From Elusimicrobiota bacterium (lineage in GTDB: Bacteria > Elusimicrobiota > Elusimicrobia > UBA1565 > UBA9628): a DNA stretch of 9,754 nucleotides. The stretch is from assembly GCA_016194625.1 (NCBI GenBank), contig JACQBB010000012.1, positions 1 to 9,754 on the forward strand, written 5' to 3'. Shown one piece after another: positions 5,402 through 9,754 of this stretch (within the stretch, counting starts at the first letter, position 1; every line of letters begins with the position of its first letter). A program made the position numbers and the translations under genes. Below the pieces are notes generated by a model that worked only from the letters and a program-made list of their open reading frames with translations, made no database searches and had not been told where the DNA came from.

Positions 5402-7242
5402 GACACCTGCTCCTGTCCGCACTCCTCGCCGCCGGGGCCGCTCCCGCCGCCGCGCTCTCGGTCATCAACTCCAAGCACGACCTGTCGGCCGGCAGCGCCA
5501 CGACGGGCCCCAAGACGACGAGCTCCGACAGCTCGCCCTGCATGTTCTGCCACACGGCCCACCGGCCGGCCCAGCGCAGCCAGCTGTGGAACCGGGCGGA
5601 CTCCTCGGTCCAGTTCACCTTCTACTCGTCGAACTACCTCAACAACTACCTGGGGCAGGCGACGCCGACGATGTCCGACCTGAACGCGTCGAAGACGAAG
5701 CTGTGCCTGTCCTGCCACGACGGCGTCACGGCGTTGGGCTCGCTGTACAACATCGCCCCGAACACGCTCTCGATGACGGGCACGATGAGCGCCTCGGCGG
5801 TGATCGGGACCGACTTGTCGAACGACCACCCGGTGCTCTACGACGTCAAGCCGGGCGCGGGCCCGCCGGCCCAGCCCGGCACGGACGCGGAGATCCGGCT
5901 CCCGCCCGCCGGCGACGCGGTGAAGGTCTACGGCCCGACGAACCGCGTCGAGTGCACCTCCTGCCACGACCCGCACGACGACACCTACGGGAAGTTCCTG
6001 GTGAAGTCGAACGCGAACGCGGCGCTGTGCACCTCGTGCCATCAGAAGACCGGGTGGCTCGCGAGCGCGCACGCGGCCTCCAACGCGGCCTACAACCCCG
6101 AAGGGACGCCGACCACCGTCGGGGAGTACTCGTGCCGGAGCTGCCACCTGTCCCACGGCGCCTCGTCGGCGCAGGCCTACATCCTGCGCGGCGCCGAGGA
6201 GAACACCTGCTACGACTGCCACGGCTCGCCGGCCCTGCCGGGGGCTCCCGGCATCAAGAACCAGTTCGCCAAGGCCTCGAAGCATCCGGTCGAGTCCGTC
6301 GCCGGCGTCCACGTCAACCCCGAGCTCGACGGGGCCAACTTCAAGTCCGGCCGCCGCCACTCCGAGTGCTGGGACTGCCACAACCCGCACCGCGGGCAGC
6401 CGGGGACGCACGCGAGCCCGGGCAACGCCATCGGCGCGGCCCTGCTCGGAGGCTGGGGCGTGGAGCCGACCTACGGGGCCGCGACGGCCTGGCAGGCGGC
6501 GACCTCCTACGTCCGGCAGGCGTTCAACGACACGACGAACTACAAGGAGTACCAGCTCTGCTTCAAGTGCCACTCCTACTACGCCTACGGGATCACGCCG
6601 CCCGCGGGCTACACCGACCAGTCCGTCGAGTACAACCCGGCCAACCGCTCGGGTCACCCGGTCCGCGAGAGCGCGAACGCGCGCGCCGGGGCGGTCGCGC
6701 CGAAGGCTCTGGCGGCGGCGCAGCTGTCGGCGCCGTGGAACGCGGGCATGGGCAACCAGACGATGACCTGCTCGGACTGCCACGCCTCCGACGTGACCAG
6801 CGACCCGAAGGGCCCGCACGGCTCGGCCTCGCAGTACCTGCTGAAGGGGCCGAAGCGCTACTGGCCGAAGAACTCGTCGGGAGCGCTGTGGACCCTGGCC
6901 GACGTGCGCAACAACGCGAACGCCTGGTCGTCGAACCTGTACTGCGCGAACTGCCACCCGCTGTACTCGAACGGGAAGTGGACGAACAACGTCCACTCGC
7001 AGAGCGAGCACCGCGCGCAGGGCGTGTCCTGCATCACCTGCCACGTCGTGGTGCCGCACGGCGCGCGCCGCTCGCGCCTGATCGGCTACGCGTCGGAACC
7101 GGCGCCGTACAACTACAACGGCGCGGGGACCTACGACAAGCTGGTCCTGAACGGCTTCAAGAAGGCGTCCGGTCCGAACGGCTACCAGAAGAGCAACTGC
7201 ACGTCGCGGTGCCACTCGAGCTCGGGGACCTTCGAGCCCTGA
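5398..7242 (+). CDS. Exported multiheme c-type cytochrome (11 CXXCH plus one CX3CH, up to 12 hemes)
   Basis: A 614-residue cytochrome. A signal peptide occupies about residues 1-19 (cleavage after PAAA). CXXCH sites are at 48, 103, 186, 211, 246, 271, 324, 388, 458, 516 and 545. A twelfth possible site at 601-606 is CTSRCH, with three residues between the cysteines instead of two. Spacing is wide (20-80 residues) and the intervals are rich in Tyr, Asn and Ser, as in outer-membrane or surface cytochromes rather than compact c3 types. Several sites show the doubled-CXXCH layout (CTSCHDPH, CRSCHLSH, CWDCHNPH). AAAGAGGT at 5384-5391 is 6 bases before the ATG, which overlaps the stop of the NHL gene. 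The putative beta-barrel gene starts 6 bases downstream, which suggests that the two form a porin-cytochrome conduit for electron export. No lipobox is seen, so it is probably periplasmic, embedded in the barrel or secreted. Heme attachment is confident; the physiological acceptor is unknown. Confidence 0.93.
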   Translation: MRHLLLSALLAAGAAPAAALSVINSKHDLSAGSATTGPKTTSSDSSPCMFCHTAHRPAQRSQLWNRADSSVQFTFYSSNYLNNYLGQATPTMSDLNASKTKLCLSCHDGVTALGSLYNIAPNTLSMTGTMSASAVIGTDLSNDHPVLYDVKPGAGPPAQPGTDAEIRLPPAGDAVKVYGPTNRVECTSCHDPHDDTYGKFLVKSNANAALCTSCHQKTGWLASAHAASNAAYNPEGTPTTVGEYSCRSCHLSHGASSAQAYILRGAEENTCYDCHGSPALPGAPGIKNQFAKASKHPVESVAGVHVNPELDGANFKSGRRHSECWDCHNPHRGQPGTHASPGNAIGAALLGGWGVEPTYGAATAWQAATSYVRQAFNDTTNYKEYQLCFKCHSYYAYGITPPAGYTDQSVEYNPANRSGHPVRESANARAGAVAPKALAAAQLSAPWNAGMGNQTMTCSDCHASDVTSDPKGPHGSASQYLLKGPKRYWPKNSSGALWTLADVRNNANAWSSNLYCANCHPLYSNGKWTNNVHSQSEHRAQGVSCITCHVVVPHGARRSRLIGYASEPAPYNYNGAGTYDKLVLNGFKKASGPNGYQKSNCTSRCHSSSGTFEP

Positions 7243-7248
7243 GCGACC

Positions 7249-8895
7249 ATGCCCGGGCCGCGCGCGCGCCGCGTCCTCCTCGTCCTGCTGGCGCTCCTGA
7301 CGGCGCCGCCGGCGCGCGCGTGGTACCGGACGGCGTCGCTGCAGTGGCGCTACGACGACATCGACACGCGCGACCCGTCCGGACGGACGCACCGCAACTC
7401 CTGGTACCAGGGCTATAACGCCGACCTGGGCGGGAACATCTTCCATCCGTACGCGGGGACCTTCGCGACCGGCGGGAGCTATTCGCAGGGCGCCGACATC
7501 AACACCGCCGTCAACCAGGACGTCTCCGAGCAGAGGATCCTGAGCTATCGGCTCTCGCTCCAGCCGTTCAGCGCGAACGTGCGCCGCTACTTCTCCTTCG
7601 ACCCGAACTGGGCCTTCCAGAGCACGCGCAACGGCGCCACGTCGACGACGCCGGAGCACGCCTTCACCAACAAGAGCTGGGGCTGGACCTCGGGACTGTC
7701 GCTGCCGAAGGCGCCGCAGGTGAGCGTCTCGCGCAGCTACAACTCGCTGCGCGACCCCGACAACCCGGCGCCGATCGACCAGCGCTACAACATGATGCGC
7801 GAGTCGGCGTACTACAGCTTCCGCGGCGCGGTGGTCAACGTGAGCCAGGACCGCACGCGCACCGACGACCTGGCGGGCCATTCGCTCGTCCCGCTGGACC
7901 GGACCCAGCGCGGCTCGCTGGATTACGGGGTCGGCGAGCTCAAGCGGGCGGGGATCCGCGAGCTCACCCTGCGCAGCGACTACCTCCGCCAGACCCACGG
8001 CGATTCCGACGCGCAGCGGACGGTCACGAACCTGCTCAGCGTCCACAGCCGGGACTTCAAGGCCGCGGTGTGGACGCACTCCTGGAACTACTGGAACGAC
8101 TCCCGCCGCGACCTGCTGGGCGACAGCACCAGCGTCACGCACACCGCCCAGCTGCTGAGCCGCCGCAAGGTCCGCCGCGGCTCGTTCTCGAACACGCTGT
8201 CCGGCGTCGCGGCGACGGGGCAGGGCGGCGCCAGCCGCAGCGCGGGCCTCGCGCCCACGCTGAACCTCTCCTACCTCGGCGGCCGCCTGCTCAGCGCGAC
8301 GAACGCGCAGGCGACCTTCGGGCGCTCCGCCTCCGCCGGGTCCTCGCTCAGCGATTCCGCGGGCACCCGCCTCGACTGGAAGCCGCGGCCGGTCCTCGTC
8401 CTGTTCGCCGACCTGCGCACGGCGGGCAGCGAGCCCCTCTCCGGCGGCTCCGGCGGGCGGCGCACGCACCGCCTCGGCCTGGGCGGCGGGCGCCGGTTCG
8501 CCAAGGGCCAGGCGGACCTGCGCTACGACCGGACCGACGAGCGGCTCTTCGTCTCCGGGACCCGCTCCATCAGCGACCAGTTCAACCTTTCCGGCTCCCT
8601 GAACCCGGTCGAGCGCCTGGTCGCGACCGCGGGCCTCAACTACACGACGACCCGGGCCGACCCCGGGACGCGCTCCACCTCGAAGAACCTGCGCGGGGGC
8701 CTCGACTACTCGTTCCGCTGGGGGATGCGCCTCTACGCCGACGCGACCTTCGCGGAGACGGACCAGTACACGGCGAACGCGGGGCTCTCGTACTCGCTGG
8801 GCCGGACCGCGCTGGGCGTGAAGTACACGCACTCCGAGTTCGCGTCGGCGACGTCGTACTCCTACCTCAGCGTCTCGCTGTCGCGCTCGTTCTGA
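7249..8895 (+). CDS. Putative outer-membrane beta-barrel protein, porin partner of the multiheme cytochrome
   Basis: A 548-residue protein with a signal peptide (1-24: basic PRARR, Leu-rich core, cleavage after ARA). The mature protein has no long hydrophobic helix but many alternating polar/aromatic segments typical of beta strands, dense in Tyr, Ser, Thr, Arg and Asn. It ends SVSLSRSF, and a C-terminal Phe with alternating hydrophobic residues is the classical signal recognised by the outer-membrane assembly machinery. Length and composition resemble barrels that sheath multiheme cytochromes in porin-cytochrome systems (MtrB/PioB/OmbB-like), though I recognise no sequence motif specific to those families. 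For example, I do not see an N-terminal CXXC. The gene starts 6 bases after the 12-heme gene; no clear Shine-Dalgarno sequence precedes it, so it may be translated by reinitiation. Barrel topology is well supported; the conduit function comes from context. It ends 12 bases from the convergent phnA gene with no clear terminator between. Confidence 0.78.
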   Translation: MPGPRARRVLLVLLALLTAPPARAWYRTASLQWRYDDIDTRDPSGRTHRNSWYQGYNADLGGNIFHPYAGTFATGGSYSQGADINTAVNQDVSEQRILSYRLSLQPFSANVRRYFSFDPNWAFQSTRNGATSTTPEHAFTNKSWGWTSGLSLPKAPQVSVSRSYNSLRDPDNPAPIDQRYNMMRESAYYSFRGAVVNVSQDRTRTDDLAGHSLVPLDRTQRGSLDYGVGELKRAGIRELTLRSDYLRQTHGDSDAQRTVTNLLSVHSRDFKAAVWTHSWNYWNDSRRDLLGDSTSVTHTAQLLSRRKVRRGSFSNTLSGVAATGQGGASRSAGLAPTLNLSYLGGRLLSATNAQATFGRSASAGSSLSDSAGTRLDWKPRPVLVLFADLRTAGSEPLSGGSGGRRTHRLGLGGGRRFAKGQADLRYDRTDERLFVSGTRSISDQFNLSGSLNPVERLVATAGLNYTTTRADPGTRSTSKNLRGGLDYSFRWGMRLYADATFAETDQYTANAGLSYSLGRTALGVKYTHSEFASATSYSYLSVSLSRSF

Positions 8896-8907
8896 GCGCG
8901 CGGACGG

Positions 8908-9255
8908 TCAGGCCTTCTTGACGAAGACGGCCTTCAAGAAGACGGTGACGCCGTCCATCTTGCAGGTGATCTCGTGGTCGCCGTCCACCAGGCGGATCGG
9001 CTTGGACTTCGTGCCGCTCTTGAGCGTCTGCGACGAGCCTTTCAGCGGCAGGTCCTTGATCAGCATCACGACGTCGCCGTCGGCGAGAGCGTTGCCGTGG
9101 GCGTCCTTGACGACGCGCGCGGCGGGCGCGGCCTCGTCCTCGGCCGGCGCCTCGCGCTCCCACTCGTGGCCGCAGGTCTTGCACTCCCAGCGCGTCGGGG
9201 ATTCCAGCAGGTCGCCCATCTCGCACATCGGGCAGACGGGCTTGGGGATGGTCAC
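8908..9255 (-). CDS. phnA: PhnA/YjdM family zinc-ribbon protein
   Basis: A 115-residue protein matching the E. coli PhnA (YjdM) family along its length. The N-terminal zinc ribbon has Cys8, Cys11, Cys25 and Cys28 (CPMC then CKTC). The conserved C-terminal domain contains VVKDAHGNALADGD, IKDLPLKGSS, LKSGTKSKPIRLVDGDH and the ending AVFVKKA. The start is a GTG overlapping the lysS stop (GTGA), with GAGGAGG just upstream inside lysS; the longer upstream frame is only the lysS shadow. Despite the name, the family is not part of the C-P lyase machinery, and its molecular role is not firmly established. Coupling to lysS suggests co-expression in a housekeeping operon unrelated to the cytochrome locus. 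Confidence 0.93.
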   Translation of the reverse strand: MTIPKPVCPMCEMGDLLESPTRWECKTCGHEWEREAPAEDEAAPAARVVKDAHGNALADGDVVMLIKDLPLKGSSQTLKSGTKSKPIRLVDGDHEITCKMDGVTVFLKAVFVKKA

Positions 9256-9754
9256 GCGGCCTCCTCGTGCTTCAGGGTCGGGAACAGGATCACGTCGCGG
9301 ATCGAGTCCGCGCCGGTCAGCATCATCGTGATGCGGTCGATGCCCACGCCGATGCCGCCCATCGGCGGCATGCCGGCCTCCATCGTCTGCACGAAGTCCT
9401 CGTCGAGCAGGTCGGCCTCGGCGTCGCCCTCCGTCTTCTGCTTCATCTGCTCGGCCAGGCGGTCGCGCTGGTCCTGCGGGTCGTTGAGCTCGGAGTAGGC
9501 GTTCGACAGCTCCTTGGCCGCCGCGAAGCACTCGAAGCGCTCGACGAGCGACTCGGTGCCGGGCTTGAGCTTGGCCAGCGGCGTGATGGCCGTCGGGTGG
9601 TCGAACAGGAAGGTCGGCTGCTGGAGCAGGTCCTCGATCTTGGCCTCGACGATGCGGTCGAACAGCTTGGCGCTCGGCGTCTTCTCGCCGGCGTGCACGC
9701 CCAGCTTCTCGGCCAGCTTCGTCAGCCCGGGGCGGTTGAAGCCCTTCCCTTCCA
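9252..9754 (-). CDS. lysS: Lysyl-tRNA synthetase, class II, C-terminal part (cut by the window edge)
   Basis: The last 166 residues of a class II lysyl-tRNA synthetase, which charges tRNA-Lys with lysine in the cytoplasm. Diagnostic stretches are the aminoacyl-adenylate and lysine-pocket region with FLFDHPTAITPLAK, ERFECF, then ELSNAYSELNDPQDQRDR, and the motif-3 block GGIGVGIDRITMMLTG followed by SIRDVILFPTLK. The arginine of GIDR is the conserved motif-3 Arg that contacts ATP. The 5' part lies beyond base 9754, with the frame open to the edge; the GTG at 9698 is internal and not a start. It is followed by phnA with a 4-base overlap. Confidence 0.97.
   Translation of the reverse strand, partial: EGKGFNRPGLTKLAEKLGVHAGEKTPSAKLFDRIVEAKIEDLLQQPTFLFDHPTAITPLAKLKPGTESLVERFECFAAAKELSNAYSELNDPQDQRDRLAEQMKQKTEGDAEADLLDEDFVQTMEAGMPPMGGIGVGIDRITMMLTGADSIRDVILFPTLKHEEAA

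Noticed and set aside
5335..8832. Very long (1165-codon) minus-strand open frame
   Set aside because: It lies opposite the 12-heme cytochrome and the beta-barrel; low-complexity Arg/Val/Ala composition and no recognisable domain mark it as a shadow frame.
8914..8941. 8-base inverted repeat CTTCTTGA / TCAAGAAG just after the barrel gene as a terminator
   Set aside because: It has a 12-base loop, no following U-run, and is fully explained by the Lys/Phe codons at the end of phnA on the other strand.

Overview
The window is very GC-rich DNA from a Gram-negative bacterium with a diderm envelope. The evidence is Sec signal peptides, three multiheme c-type cytochromes, a protein ending like an outer-membrane beta-barrel, and a sigma-54 activator. 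Gene content and layout resemble the extracellular-electron-transfer loci of Geobacter-like Desulfuromonadota and of uncultivated subsurface phyla such as Elusimicrobiota or Acidobacteriota. I cannot assign the phylum from this sequence alone.

Layout. Bases 1-1958 hold one uninterrupted frame, open at the left edge. It encodes a sigma-54 AAA+ activator domain, a Fis-type helix-turn-helix, a signal-peptide-like hydrophobic segment and an 11-heme cytochrome domain. It overlaps by 4 bases a secreted NHL beta-propeller protein (1955-3106). A 158-base intergenic region (3107-3264) contains a 12-base direct repeat with 21-base period, a small hairpin and a candidate sigma-54 -24/-12 promoter. A tetraheme cytochrome (3265-3918) follows, closed by a strong intrinsic terminator (3927-3955). 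A second unit then starts: a small zinc-ribbon/HTH protein derived from an IS1595-type transposase N-terminus (3999-4382), a second NHL propeller (4379-5401), a 12-heme cytochrome (5398-7242) and a putative outer-membrane beta-barrel (7249-8895). Overlaps or gaps in this unit are 4, 4 and 6 bases. Two convergent housekeeping genes finish the window on the minus strand: phnA/yjdM (8908-9255) and the 3' end of lysS (9252 to the right edge), overlapping by 4 bases.

Working model (inference). The locus encodes up to 27 covalently bound hemes, two extracytoplasmic propellers and a barrel, which suggests a porin-cytochrome conduit moving electrons across the outer membrane. The barrel and 12-heme protein would form the conduit, the tetraheme protein a periplasmic shuttle, and the NHL proteins scaffolds. 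The most unusual feature is the activator-cytochrome fusion. If real, it would be a transmembrane one-component regulator with a periplasmic multiheme sensor, possibly acting on the candidate sigma-54 promoter nearby. Loss of a stop/start junction by a small deletion, or an assembly error, is the main alternative.
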